33,522 nucleotides of DNA from JANPLD01 sp031426355 (GTDB taxonomy: Bacteria; Pseudomonadota; Alphaproteobacteria; Rickettsiales; UBA8987): assembly GCA_031426355.1 (NCBI GenBank), contig JANPLD010000084.1, positions 1-33,522 on the forward strand, written 5' to 3'. The translations under genes and the position numbers were made by a program. The notes beneath the pieces are model-generated. The model saw only the letters and a program-made list of their open reading frames with translations. It searched no databases and had not been told where the DNA came from. This document shows positions 15,617 to 23,674 of the stretch, one piece after another. Position 1 is the stretch's first letter. Every line of letters begins with the position of its first letter.

Positions 15617-16815
15617 TGGTGGAAGTATATATCAGCAATAATGCATCAAACCAAGTTATAAGCGGTTTTCCATGGGTGTATAAAAGTGATGTAACTGCTA
15701 GCTCTGCGCTTGAATTAACTGACAAAGGCGAGCTGATAACAATTTTGGATAATAGGGGTAAAAAGATAGCATTGGGATATCTAAACTTTAGTTCCAATAT
15801 TTCTATCCGCATATTAAGTATCGATATAAAAGAAAGGCCTGACTCTGAAGAATTTTTTAGAAAGAGGATTTCACGTGCGATCGAAAAACGAAAAAAGTAT
15901 CTTGGAGCAGATTTTACCTACAGCAGACTGGTTTTTGGTGAGGCCGATAATTTGCCGGGGTTCATTGTTGATTCATATGGAAAATATCTTTCATGCGAGA
16001 TAACTACCACTGGAGCTTATAGATTAAAAGATCTATTTTTCAAAATACTAGATAAAGAACTTAAACCAAAAGCTGTTGCTATTTCCATCAATGCTAATGA
16101 CAGGTCCGAAGGTTTGTCGCAGCAGAAAATAATACAGGGTGATATACCTGATATTGTTGAGGTAAAAGAAAATGGCATTACTTATTTTGCCAATCTCAAG
16201 GAAGGGCAGAAAACAGGTTGGTTCTATGACCAGCGCGCTAATAGAAAATTTTTATCAGATCATGCCAACAGTAAAAACTTCTGTGATCTATTTACGCATA
16301 GCGGCGGGTTCGGGATTTTATCAGCGCTGAAAGGTGCAAGATATGTACTTATGGCTGATAGCTCAGAGCTAGCACTTAATTTGGCTAAGGAAAGTGCAAA
16401 ATATAATAAAGTAAATAACAAATGTGAATTTGTTAAAACTGATATTTTTAACTTTTTGGAAAATTTTAAAAATTTTAAGAAACAAAGTTTCGATATCGTT
16501 AATGCAGATCCTCCTGCTTTTATTAAAGCGAGGAAATACGTTCAAACAGGAATGAAAGGTTATTCGAAACTCGTTTCAGGCTGTATGGATCTATTTGATA
16601 GCAGTAAGACTGAAGAGAAAATATTTGCGCTTACATCATGCTCACATCATGCGGACAGAAATATTTTAAAGAAGAATATTGAAAATATTTTCAAGAAGAA
16701 GCTTCCATCTTCAAATATTAAATTAATATCTAATGCTGGTGCAGATAAAGACCACCTGCCCCACCCTCATCTTTCGAAGACGGAGTATCTGAAATTTCTC
16801 GCCTATAGATTTTAA
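15616..16815 (+). CDS. rlmI: RlmI-type 23S rRNA m5C methyltransferase (PUA + class I methyltransferase)
   Basis: The 399-residue protein has an N-terminal PUA domain (about 1-75), then RKKYLGADFTYSRLVFGEAD and LPGFIVDSYG, and a Rossmann methyltransferase domain with KEGQKTGWFYDQRANR near 195, the SAM-binding DLFTHSGGFGI near 226, and NADPPAFIKARK near 296. C342 in TSCSH is the likely catalytic cysteine. Escherichia coli RlmI methylates C1962 of 23S rRNA. The start overlaps the hpt stop by one base. It is the second rRNA methyltransferase within 3 kb. Confidence 0.88.
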   Translation: MVEVYISNNASNQVISGFPWVYKSDVTASSALELTDKGELITILDNRGKKIALGYLNFSSNISIRILSIDIKERPDSEEFFRKRISRAIEKRKKYLGADFTYSRLVFGEADNLPGFIVDSYGKYLSCEITTTGAYRLKDLFFKILDKELKPKAVAISINANDRSEGLSQQKIIQGDIPDIVEVKENGITYFANLKEGQKTGWFYDQRANRKFLSDHANSKNFCDLFTHSGGFGILSALKGARYVLMADSSELALNLAKESAKYNKVNNKCEFVKTDIFNFLENFKNFKKQSFDIVNADPPAFIKARKYVQTGMKGYSKLVSGCMDLFDSSKTEEKIFALTSCSHHADRNILKKNIENIFKKKLPSSNIKLISNAGADKDHLPHPHLSKTEYLKFLAYRF

Positions 16816-16839
16816 CATGATTAAATATCACCTGTGCTG

Positions 16840-17418
16840 CTATTTTTCACGGCCATTATTTTTATCATATATTTTTTGTATATTAGGATATTTTCCTTCC
16901 ATATAACTATTATCTTTTACAGATTGGCCTAATCTAACCCTTTCTATATCGCTTTCATTAAAAGCATTACTAACTTCGTTAAGCTCTTCGTTATCAAAAC
17001 AAGCCAGACCTAATTCGGCATCCAAAAGACGGCGTTTCTCTTGTCCCAAAAGAAGTTGGGCCTGATCTAAAACTTCATTATTTTTTCTTATTTCTATCCC
17101 ACCAATATTATTTCCATAGTCGGTATATTTGATAAACAAATCAGTCACCATTTCATTGATTCTTTCACATAATAATTCATCAACCAACTTATCCCAGTCA
17201 ACACCTAATTGTCGGGCTTTCGCTGAAAGTTCCACGGCTTGAGAAATGGCCTCAAAAGCATATTTGTCAGATGTATTAACTAAAATAGCATGTGTTGTTT
17301 CATGCGCTAAAATTCCAATATAATTTAATACAAATCTGAATCTGTCATCTTCTGTTATTTCTTTAAACGATAAATGCTCAAATTTGCACATATAAGCATT
17401 TTTTTTTATCATAATCAC
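16840..17418 (-). CDS. HExxH-containing hypothetical protein, C-terminal piece of a frameshifted gene
   Basis: The frame contains HETTH (17290-17304), a zinc-metalloprotease signature, inside LAHETTHAIL, and nearby ERINEMVTD could supply a third glutamate ligand. The region before HETTH continues naturally from the minus-strand frame ending at 17378, and the two overlap by 41 bp at a run of nine A's (17399-17407). Removing one A, or adding two, joins both into one 371-residue protein with HETTH at residues 218-222. The Met at 17418 is therefore probably not a genuine start. No known peptidase family is recognised. It may be a pseudogene, a slippage-rescued gene, phase-variable, or a sequencing error. 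Confidence 0.6.
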   Translation of the reverse strand: MIMIKKNAYMCKFEHLSFKEITEDDRFRFVLNYIGILAHETTHAILVNTSDKYAFEAISQAVELSAKARQLGVDWDKLVDELLCERINEMVTDLFIKYTDYGNNIGGIEIRKNNEVLDQAQLLLGQEKRRLLDAELGLACFDNEELNEVSNAFNESDIERVRLGQSVKDNSYMEGKYPNIQKIYDKNNGREK

Positions 17419-17956
17419 TATATGACATTATTGCATTTTCGTATGTGTCTCCTGTAAAGGAGAATTCTACCTTTGTGTCAATTCCATATTGTTTTAACAT
17501 AGAAGAAACTACTAAAATACTGATCTCCTCTAAATCAGCTAATTTACTTCGGTCTGCTTCCAGATCCAAAGGAATTATATTATATAAGTGGTTGATCAAG
17601 TTGCTGTCTTTATATTTTAGATTGAATAATTCTATAAAAAAACTTTCGATCTTATTAAAATCTTTTTCCAGATAATCTCTTGGTATTGCGCAATATTTTA
17701 TCAGTTTTTCTAACAATTCTTTTTCATAATCTGTGCCTTGTGCAAGCCATCTTAATTTTGATAAACATCTAGGGTCAAGGTCAGATATTGTCTCCTTATC
17801 CAAATAATAGCTTAATGCTTCCTGACACTTTTCTGAAGGATCATAATTTTCCGAGTTTTTGAATAAGACAAGCTGGACATCCATAAATTCTTTTTGGAAT
17901 GAAGTCAGTGGTAACCCTTCTTTAAGAGTTTTTATAATCACATCAAAATAATCCAT
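17378..17956 (-). CDS. Hypothetical protein, N-terminal piece of the frameshifted HExxH gene
   Basis: This 192-codon frame starts MDYFDVIIKTLKEGLPL and has no signal peptide or membrane segment. It looks mostly helical and acidic, and I recognise no family. Its last nine codons after the A9 tract (KKKCLYVQI) appear to be out-of-frame read-through, since the adjacent frame carries on with a plausible protein. Together the two parts would give a 371-residue protein with a novel N-terminal domain and a C-terminal HExxH domain. A candidate CtrA box (18005-18020) lies about 50 bp upstream of the start. Confidence 0.6.
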   Translation of the reverse strand: MDYFDVIIKTLKEGLPLTSFQKEFMDVQLVLFKNSENYDPSEKCQEALSYYLDKETISDLDPRCLSKLRWLAQGTDYEKELLEKLIKYCAIPRDYLEKDFNKIESFFIELFNLKYKDSNLINHLYNIIPLDLEADRSKLADLEEISILVVSSMLKQYGIDTKVEFSFTGDTYENAIMSYSDYDKKKCLYVQI

Positions 17957-18004
17957 AAGCTACTGACAAATAGTTAATTACTACTCTAGCATAAGATAAA
18001 TTGA

Positions 18005-18020
18005 TTAATTAATCGTTAAC
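18005..18020. promoter_or_regulatory. Candidate CtrA-binding box TTAA-N7-TTAAC
   Basis: TTAA at 18005-18008, seven bases, then TTAAC at 18016-18020 match the full alphaproteobacterial CtrA consensus. It lies in a 180-bp AT-rich intergenic region upstream of the minus-strand HExxH gene. Such a match can arise by chance in AT-rich DNA, and CtrA itself is not in the window. Confidence 0.3.
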
Positions 18021-18136
18021 AAAAGATAATTTAGTACAAATCAAGTTATACCAACCAATTGATATAGATTAAAATTTTTGATAATTACTTAATTTACAAT
18101 TGTTGCTAGTCTTCTGAAATAAGTATATGCTAATAT

Positions 18137-18463
18137 CTACTCACCCGGCTTGTCACTGAATAATGACATTTTATCGGCCTTTCCTTTCCACTCGTCGGCA
18201 TCTGCTGGGGCTGGCTTGGACTCATTTATATTAGGCCACTGGGTTGAATACTTCCTGTTAAACTCTACCCATTTAACTACTTCATCGCTTTCAGGTTTGA
18301 TCGCATCTGCCGGGCATTCAGGCTCACAAACGCCGCAATCAATACATTCATCAGGATTGATAACCAGCATGTTCTCACCTTCATAAAAGCAATCAACAGG
18401 GCATACATCCACACAATCGGTGTATTTGCATTTAATGCAGCTATCGTTAACTATGTAGGTCAT
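18137..18463 (-). CDS. fdxA: Ferredoxin FdxA, 7Fe type ([3Fe-4S][4Fe-4S])
   Basis: The 108-residue electron carrier has cysteine spacing matching Azotobacter ferredoxin I shifted by one: C9, C17, C21 and C50 fit the [3Fe-4S] cluster, with C12 the extra cysteine; C40, C43, C46 and C25 fit the [4Fe-4S] cluster. The C-terminal extension (EFNRKYSTQWPNI) is typical of FdxA. It is the last gene of a minus-strand series after radA and the secreted 175-aa protein, with a 63-bp gap. The physiological partner is unknown. Confidence 0.93.
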   Translation of the reverse strand: MTYIVNDSCIKCKYTDCVDVCPVDCFYEGENMLVINPDECIDCGVCEPECPADAIKPESDEVVKWVEFNRKYSTQWPNINESKPAPADADEWKGKADKMSLFSDKPGE

Positions 18464-18526
18464 GCCTTGAGTTTTAGTATTGGTGCTTGGTGTATAGAGA
18501 TTTTCCCCGTAAAATCAAGCCCAGCC

Positions 18527-19054
18527 TTATTTAGCTTTTGTGAACTCTAGGGAATTTATTATTTTTTCTGCGTCATTTGACCATTCATCCTTTAAGGCTT
18601 CAGTGAAATTGAAGCTGACCATTATATTTTTTACCTGGTTAATATCTGCTATCAGCATGTAATTATAGATGTTTGTATCTGGCGCCGGGCTGATAAAAAC
18701 CAGATATCCGATATCTTTTCCATCAAGTTTTTTTACGCCTTGAGAAAGTATCTTTGAGTTTGATGCTGACAATATATTCTTAACAAAAAAGTCCAGAAAG
18801 CCTGCAAGGTTACCTATTGCACCGTCACCAGTTTTAAAACTAAGATTGACTGTTACTTCGTCATTTGAATATATTAATTTTGGCCTTCTATCACTTGGAT
18901 ATTTAACTTTTGCCTCGGCCTCAGTGAGAAGCCTGAAACCTGTCGGAACCAGTATAGAATAACCATCAATATTTTTCCTTTCAAAATCACGTGCTTCGGA
19001 AAGTGCAGGCAAGCAGATTATGGATATAAGAATAAGGAATTTTAAATTGAGCAT
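18527..19054 (-). CDS. Secreted hypothetical protein, 175 aa
   Basis: A signal peptide (MLNLKFLILISIICLPALSEA, cleaved near ARD) precedes a mature domain with ILVPTGFRLLTEAEAKVKYP near residue 34 and a C-terminal segment ending KIINSLEF. The layout recalls periplasmic DcrB/PsbP-like single-domain proteins (a VPxGF start and a final SLxF helix), but I cannot assign a family firmly. It lies between radA (54 bp upstream) and fdxA on the same strand. Confidence 0.7.
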   Translation of the reverse strand: MLNLKFLILISIICLPALSEARDFERKNIDGYSILVPTGFRLLTEAEAKVKYPSDRRPKLIYSNDEVTVNLSFKTGDGAIGNLAGFLDFFVKNILSASNSKILSQGVKKLDGKDIGYLVFISPAPDTNIYNYMLIADINQVKNIMVSFNFTEALKDEWSNDAEKIINSLEFTKAK

Positions 19055-19108
19055 AATTTATAATTTTAGTTTTAATTATTTTAACAGAAATATCTGCAAG
19101 CAAAATAG

Positions 19109-20464
19109 TTACTTTAAAAATGATATTAATTTACTTAGCTGGTTAATCTCAAAAGATTCTATTCCTGCTGATTTTTCTTTTGTTTCAGGAGTAAACGCAT
19201 ATTTAAACCCGAGTTTTTGCCCTTCTTTAAGACGGGCTGTTATTCTGGAAACTGGCCTTACTTCACCTGATAATCCAACTTCACCAAAGATTATTGTTTC
19301 CGCATTAATTGGAATATCATTCACGGCTGAAATAATTGCGGCGGCAACGGCGAGATCAACTGCTGGCTCATTAATTTTTATGCCTCCGGCTATATTCAGA
19401 TAAATTTCCTTATCGTGGAGTTTTAGCCTGCAACGCGTTTGTAGAACAGCGACTATCATCGCCAAACGATTTGTATCCCAGCCCACAACGGCTCTTCTTG
19501 GTGATGCCATGAAGGAAGGTGATACAAGTGCCTGAACCTCAACCAGTAATGGACGCGAACCTTCCATTCCCGCGAATATTACTGAACCGGAAACATTACC
19601 TTGCCTGCCAGAAATGAATAATGAAGATGGGTTGGTAACCTGTTCCAAACCACTTTCCTTCATTTCAAAAACACCGATTTCGCCTGCCGGGCCAAAGCGG
19701 TTTTTAACCGCACGAACCACTCTGAAGTTATAACCTTTTTCACCTTCAAAATATAATACGCAGTCTACCATGTGCTCTAAAACACGAGGACCAGCTATCT
19801 GACCATCTTTAGTGACGTGGCCGACTAATATAAGCGCTATATCAAGTTTTTTTGCGGCTGAAATTAGTTCATGTGCTGCGAAGCGAACCTGCGTTACAGT
19901 TCCGGGAGATGATTCTACCGCGGGCAGAAACATGGTCTGAATCGAATCTATGATTACCAGATCTGTCTTTGTTTTTTTGAGAGAAGCTAAAATCTCTTCA
20001 ACATTAGTTGCAGCCGCAAGTTTTACTGAGGATTTTTCCAGCCCCAGCCTTTTTGCCCTGAGAGAAACCTGCGCGACCGATTCCTCACCTGTTATATACA
20101 ATGTTTCATATCCTGATTTTGACATGAGTGCAGCCGCCTGAAGGAGTATGGTAGATTTACCTATACCCGGCTCGCCGCCGAGCAAAGTTGCTGAGCCTTT
20201 TACTAAACCGCCACCCAAAACACGGTTCAGTTCCTCAACCCCAGTATCCATTCGCGGCTTAAGCTCTGTTTCATCAGATATAGCAAAAAACTCAATCTCA
20301 TTACCCTTCCCTCTTGACTTTTTAAGCCCAGGATTGGTTGATCCTAAGCTGGAATTTTCTTCAACTATAGTATTCCACTCCCCGCACGCTTCGCACTTGC
20401 CAGACCATTTATTGGTGACACTGCCGCAGGAGTTGCATACGAAATTAGATTGATTTTTTGCCAT
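19109..20464 (-). CDS. radA: DNA repair protein RadA
   Basis: RadA is a RecA-like ATPase that drives branch migration during recombinational repair. The 451-residue protein has the N-terminal C4 zinc finger (C10, C13, C24, C27), Walker A GGEPGIGKST near residue 96, Walker B LVIID near 169, the RadA-specific KNRFG motif near 256, and a C-terminal Lon-protease-like domain. Its length is standard. It is divergent from the gene at 20529 with a 64-bp intergenic space, and heads the minus-strand series to fdxA. Confidence 0.96.
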   Translation of the reverse strand: MAKNQSNFVCNSCGSVTNKWSGKCEACGEWNTIVEENSSLGSTNPGLKKSRGKGNEIEFFAISDETELKPRMDTGVEELNRVLGGGLVKGSATLLGGEPGIGKSTILLQAAALMSKSGYETLYITGEESVAQVSLRAKRLGLEKSSVKLAAATNVEEILASLKKTKTDLVIIDSIQTMFLPAVESSPGTVTQVRFAAHELISAAKKLDIALILVGHVTKDGQIAGPRVLEHMVDCVLYFEGEKGYNFRVVRAVKNRFGPAGEIGVFEMKESGLEQVTNPSSLFISGRQGNVSGSVIFAGMEGSRPLLVEVQALVSPSFMASPRRAVVGWDTNRLAMIVAVLQTRCRLKLHDKEIYLNIAGGIKINEPAVDLAVAAAIISAVNDIPINAETIIFGEVGLSGEVRPVSRITARLKEGQKLGFKYAFTPETKEKSAGIESFEINQLSKLISFLK

Positions 20465-20528
20465 TTCGTTAATCTTTTCCTAACCTTTTGTGTGTATAGT
20501 AATTTATCTTTACAAAACATATAAAGCA

Positions 20529-21212
20529 ATGCCTACCACAATAATTTTTGAAACATCAGCATTACGTAATTTATCCAGCTTTACGATGGATGCAACGTAT
20601 GTATCCAGAGAAGCAGTGGGATTTCAAACCTTAAAATTATCTAAAGCAACCTCGGTTAAAAAGGATAAACTTCCTTATACGTATAATTTTTTAATTCATC
20701 AAAATAAAAACCCTCATATTACCTTTAAGCCTCATATAACAGCGCTTTCATTAATAGAAATTTTAGGACAGCAAGGTTATTCAGCTGTAATACCAGAAAA
20801 TGTAATGATAGAATCACTAAACCTCAATGGGCATCTTGAAAGGACAAATCACTTTCAAGAACGAAAAATAGCTTATTACCATGAAATACTAGCTCCCTTT
20901 TTTGATGATTCAGGAAAATTTAATGAAGCCCGTTTTCAAAGACAGTTACTAAAAGATATTGATGCGGAAAAACCTTTTCTCCCGAAGGATTTGGGTAGAT
21001 TAGAGAGCTTGATCCTTCAACAATATAATCTTGAAAATCATTTACTGCCCTTATTAAAAGATCCCAATATTCCCATCAAGCCTTTCGTAGCAAAAAATAA
21101 GCCAGGATTATCAAGGCTTATAAATGATACATTGATGTGCCTTTATAAGGTTTACCCCTCCAAACAAGATCGGAAACATATGACCTGTATATACGGAATG
21201 TATTTAAAATAG
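20529..21212 (+). CDS. Hypothetical protein, N-terminal part of a frameshifted gene, possibly PIN-like
   Basis: From ATG 20529 the frame reads 227 codons, starting MPTTIIFETSALRNLSS. That start resembles the first strand and acidic turn of PIN-domain ribonucleases (normally IxxDTSAL), here with Glu. The frame stops at 21212, but another frame, open from 21149, continues convincingly to 21667. So the original gene was probably about 378 residues long, broken by a single indel between 21149 and 21212. An in-frame GTG at 20490 would add 13 residues. No antitoxin-like partner is adjacent. Family assignment is tentative. Confidence 0.5.
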   Translation: MPTTIIFETSALRNLSSFTMDATYVSREAVGFQTLKLSKATSVKKDKLPYTYNFLIHQNKNPHITFKPHITALSLIEILGQQGYSAVIPENVMIESLNLNGHLERTNHFQERKIAYYHEILAPFFDDSGKFNEARFQRQLLKDIDAEKPFLPKDLGRLESLILQQYNLENHLLPLLKDPNIPIKPFVAKNKPGLSRLINDTLMCLYKVYPSKQDRKHMTCIYGMYLK

Positions 21213-21325
21213 CAGAAAATATTAATGAACCAGATAAGGTAAATCATTTCTTTGCAAAAAAAGTACCGGGAATAATTCAGCAATTTCATAATACTACATA
21301 TGGAAATCTTGGTGTTCATGAAGCT

Positions 21326-21667
21326 GTGGAATATTATCAGGATAAAGCTAGGGGAAAAGATTTTATATTTGTAGTTACTGACAATGCTGCTTATATAAAA
21401 AATTCATTAGAAGGCGTAGAATATGAAACTTCCAAAGCTAAAGTAATTTATGTTAACACCATGGTATTTATAAATGTTATGTGCTCAAATAATCTGGCAG
21501 AAAACTACGGCATAAATATTAATCCGTTGCATTACGATAGCTTATTACAAAAGCAAGGACACACACCAGATAGGCCAATAACGCCATTAAATAAAAATAA
21601 GATTGCCTACAACACCTTTTCAGAGCTGATTCATAATAACAGGCATAAAACAAGAGAACTTGTATGA
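21326..21667 (+). CDS. C-terminal part of the frameshifted hypothetical gene at 20529
   Basis: The frame is open back to 21149 and contains DLYIRNVFKIAENINEPDKV upstream of the GTG at 21326, so the GTG is not a likely true start. DFIFVVTDNAAYIKNS resembles the fourth strand and acidic residue of PIN domains (VVTxD). It ends 12 bp before the 3' end of tRNA-Gly. Together with the 20529 frame it forms one broken gene; alone it has no recognisable function. Confidence 0.45.
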   Translation: MEYYQDKARGKDFIFVVTDNAAYIKNSLEGVEYETSKAKVIYVNTMVFINVMCSNNLAENYGININPLHYDSLLQKQGHTPDRPITPLNKNKIAYNTFSELIHNNRHKTRELV

Positions 21668-21679
21668 TCAGAGCATATC

Positions 21680-21753
21680 TGGAGCGGGTGAAGGGAATCG
21701 AACCCTCACGACCAGCTTGGAAGGCTGGAGTTCTACCATTGAACTACACCCGC
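21680..21753 (-). tRNA. tRNA-Gly (TCC)
   Basis: The minus strand shows acceptor stem GCGGGTG/CACCCGC, discriminator T, and an encoded CCA (21680-21682). The D-arm is GTTCAATGGTAGAAC, the anticodon loop CTTCCAA gives TCC, and the T-loop is GTTCGATTC. The tRNA is 74 nt with CCA. Its 3' end faces the broken gene at 20529-21667. Confidence 0.97.
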
Positions 21754-22033
21754 ATTTGGTAGTCAGGACTGCACTTATAAAAAACTGGCGCTAAAACGCA
21801 ATAAGTAAATTAAAAACCTCTGGATAAAGTACTAAAGAATATTTTTACTTACATTAAAATACTCCGATCTCTATCCCATGATTTTGCCATGATTTTTCTT
21901 GTGCAAAAAAGCATCACAATAAAATATTTCATAAAATAACAATAAGTTAACCGCTCTAATAGCTTGGGGAAAAGACTTGTGTTGGCTATACTTAAATATC
22001 ATTAAATATTAGTTTCAAAATAGTTTTTTACGT
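21754..22033. other. fliF: Noncoding leader of the fliF operon with candidate promoter
   Basis: No gene is seen. A sigma-70-like promoter can be proposed: TTGGGG at 21964-21969, a 17-bp spacer, and TATACT at 21987-21992, 42 bp before the fliF ATG. CCATGATTTT is directly repeated at 21876-21885 and 21887-21896. No convincing sigma-54 (-24/-12) site was found, despite FlbD being encoded downstream. Confidence 0.35.
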
Positions 22034-23665
22034 ATGGATAATCCGTTAGCGGCGCTCAGATCTATCGGCTCACCAAAATATATTGTCCTTGGAACGGTAG
22101 CAGTTGCGCTACTTATAGTGTTTTCATTTCTTTCACTTCGCCTTACTTCTCCGGTGATGACGACCCTCTATAATAATATGAATGCTGATGACAGTTCATC
22201 AGTAGTGACAGAGCTTGGCAGGCTTGGTGTTAAATTTGAAGTTCGCTCAGGTGGTTCAGAAATTCTGGTTGAAGGAAGCGAAGTTCTTAAAATCCGTATG
22301 ATGCTTGCACAAAAGGGTTTGCCTGGTCAGGCTAATCTTGTCGGGTATGAAATATTTGATAAGGAAAGTGTTCTTGGAACTTCAAATTTTGTTATGAATG
22401 TTAATTTGATACGAGCCTTGGAAGGTGAGCTTGCACGCACCATAGGTTCATTAAGTTCGATCAAAAGCGCCCGTGTGCATTTAGTTATACCTCGCAAAGA
22501 TGTATTTAAAAGAAATGACTATGAGCCAAGCGCATCAGTTGTGCTTACACTTAATAACAGGCTTGATGTACCTAAGGAAGAAGCTCAAGCCGTGAGGCAT
22601 TTGGTTAGCTCATCTGTTCCGGGATTAAAAGCATCGAAAATCACTATAGTTGATAGTAATGGTAAAATCCTCGCGAAAGCAAAAGGTGATGAGGAAGATG
22701 GTTATGATTCTTCAGGTGGTTCGGCTGAGTTCAGGGTGCAAATGGAAGAAAGACTTAAAAAAGTTATCAATACACTTCTTGAGCAGGCAGTTGGAACAGG
22801 TAAAGTTGAGACTCAGGTTTCAGTGGATGTATCAGTGGAGAAAGTTACCAGCGTATCAGAAAGTTATGATCCTGAAGGCCAAGTGTTGAGATCTTCACAG
22901 AATACAGAGAAATCATCAACGAGCACTAGCGGCGCAAGCGGTGAAGTAACTGTGGCCAATGAACTAACAGGTGAAAATGGAGCTGGCGGCGGCAATAATG
23001 ATAATGAAAGCCAGACCAACGAAGTTAAGAATTACGAGATATCAAAAACTGTAACCAACAAAATAAATGATGGTGGGCAGATAAATAAAATATCCGTCGC
23101 GGTTCTGGTTGATGGTAAGTATAATAAGAATGCCAATGGTGATGATGTTTATATTCCGCGTTCTGATGAAGAGATAGACCAGATAAAATCACTCGTGGCA
23201 GCAGCAGTTGGGCTTGATGAAAGAAGAGGCGACAGGGTTGATGTGATCAACATGCAGTTCTCAAGGGATTCAGACAACCTGATGCCTGAAGAAGGCGCCT
23301 TTGACTGGCTGATGAGAGACCTTGACAGCATTATTAAAACTGTTGTTCTTGGAATAGTTGCGGTTCTTACTATAATGCTTGTAGTTAAACCACTTGTTAA
23401 CAAAGCTTTTGATGTTTCAAGCACTGACCTTGAAGCTGAAGAAATGAAAACTCTTGCTGAGCAGGAGCGCATGTCTAAAATGGCAATGTCATTTGGTGGG
23501 CCGATCGGCAGCACTGGTGGAGGTGGAGATTTTGAAAGATCAGGTTCTGATATAATACAAAGTAAAATGGCGTTTTCGGCAGCACAGAAAGTAAATGATA
23601 TAATAGATGCTAATCCTGAGGAAACACTTAATGTGATTCGCTCATGGTTAACGCAAGCTAGGTAA
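22034..23665 (+). CDS. fliF: Flagellar MS-ring protein FliF
   Basis: FliF forms the membrane MS ring on which the rotor and export gate assemble. The 543 residues have two membrane segments (about 18-38 and 434-452) flanking a periplasmic region with ring-building motifs such as LYNNMNADDSSSVVTELGRL and ARTIGSLSSIKSARVHLVIP. An unstructured Ser/Thr/Gly/Asn-rich stretch lies at about 285-330. The C-terminal cytoplasmic tail (NPEETLNVIRSWL) is the FliG-binding segment. It is the first gene of the fliF-fliG-fliH-fliN-motA-flbD series, with fliG 9 bp downstream. Confidence 0.96.
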   Translation: MDNPLAALRSIGSPKYIVLGTVAVALLIVFSFLSLRLTSPVMTTLYNNMNADDSSSVVTELGRLGVKFEVRSGGSEILVEGSEVLKIRMMLAQKGLPGQANLVGYEIFDKESVLGTSNFVMNVNLIRALEGELARTIGSLSSIKSARVHLVIPRKDVFKRNDYEPSASVVLTLNNRLDVPKEEAQAVRHLVSSSVPGLKASKITIVDSNGKILAKAKGDEEDGYDSSGGSAEFRVQMEERLKKVINTLLEQAVGTGKVETQVSVDVSVEKVTSVSESYDPEGQVLRSSQNTEKSSTSTSGASGEVTVANELTGENGAGGGNNDNESQTNEVKNYEISKTVTNKINDGGQINKISVAVLVDGKYNKNANGDDVYIPRSDEEIDQIKSLVAAAVGLDERRGDRVDVINMQFSRDSDNLMPEEGAFDWLMRDLDSIIKTVVLGIVAVLTIMLVVKPLVNKAFDVSSTDLEAEEMKTLAEQERMSKMAMSFGGPIGSTGGGGDFERSGSDIIQSKMAFSAAQKVNDIIDANPEETLNVIRSWLTQAR

Positions 23666-23674
23666 GTATAAGTT

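Noticed and set aside
20529..21683. Integrated element at tRNA-Gly
   Set aside because: No integrase gene and no second copy of the tRNA 3' end were seen in the window; kept only as a possibility in the findings.
21841..22033. Sigma-54 promoter for the fliF operon
   Set aside because: The best GG-N10 candidates lack the GC at -12, so no site can be supported.
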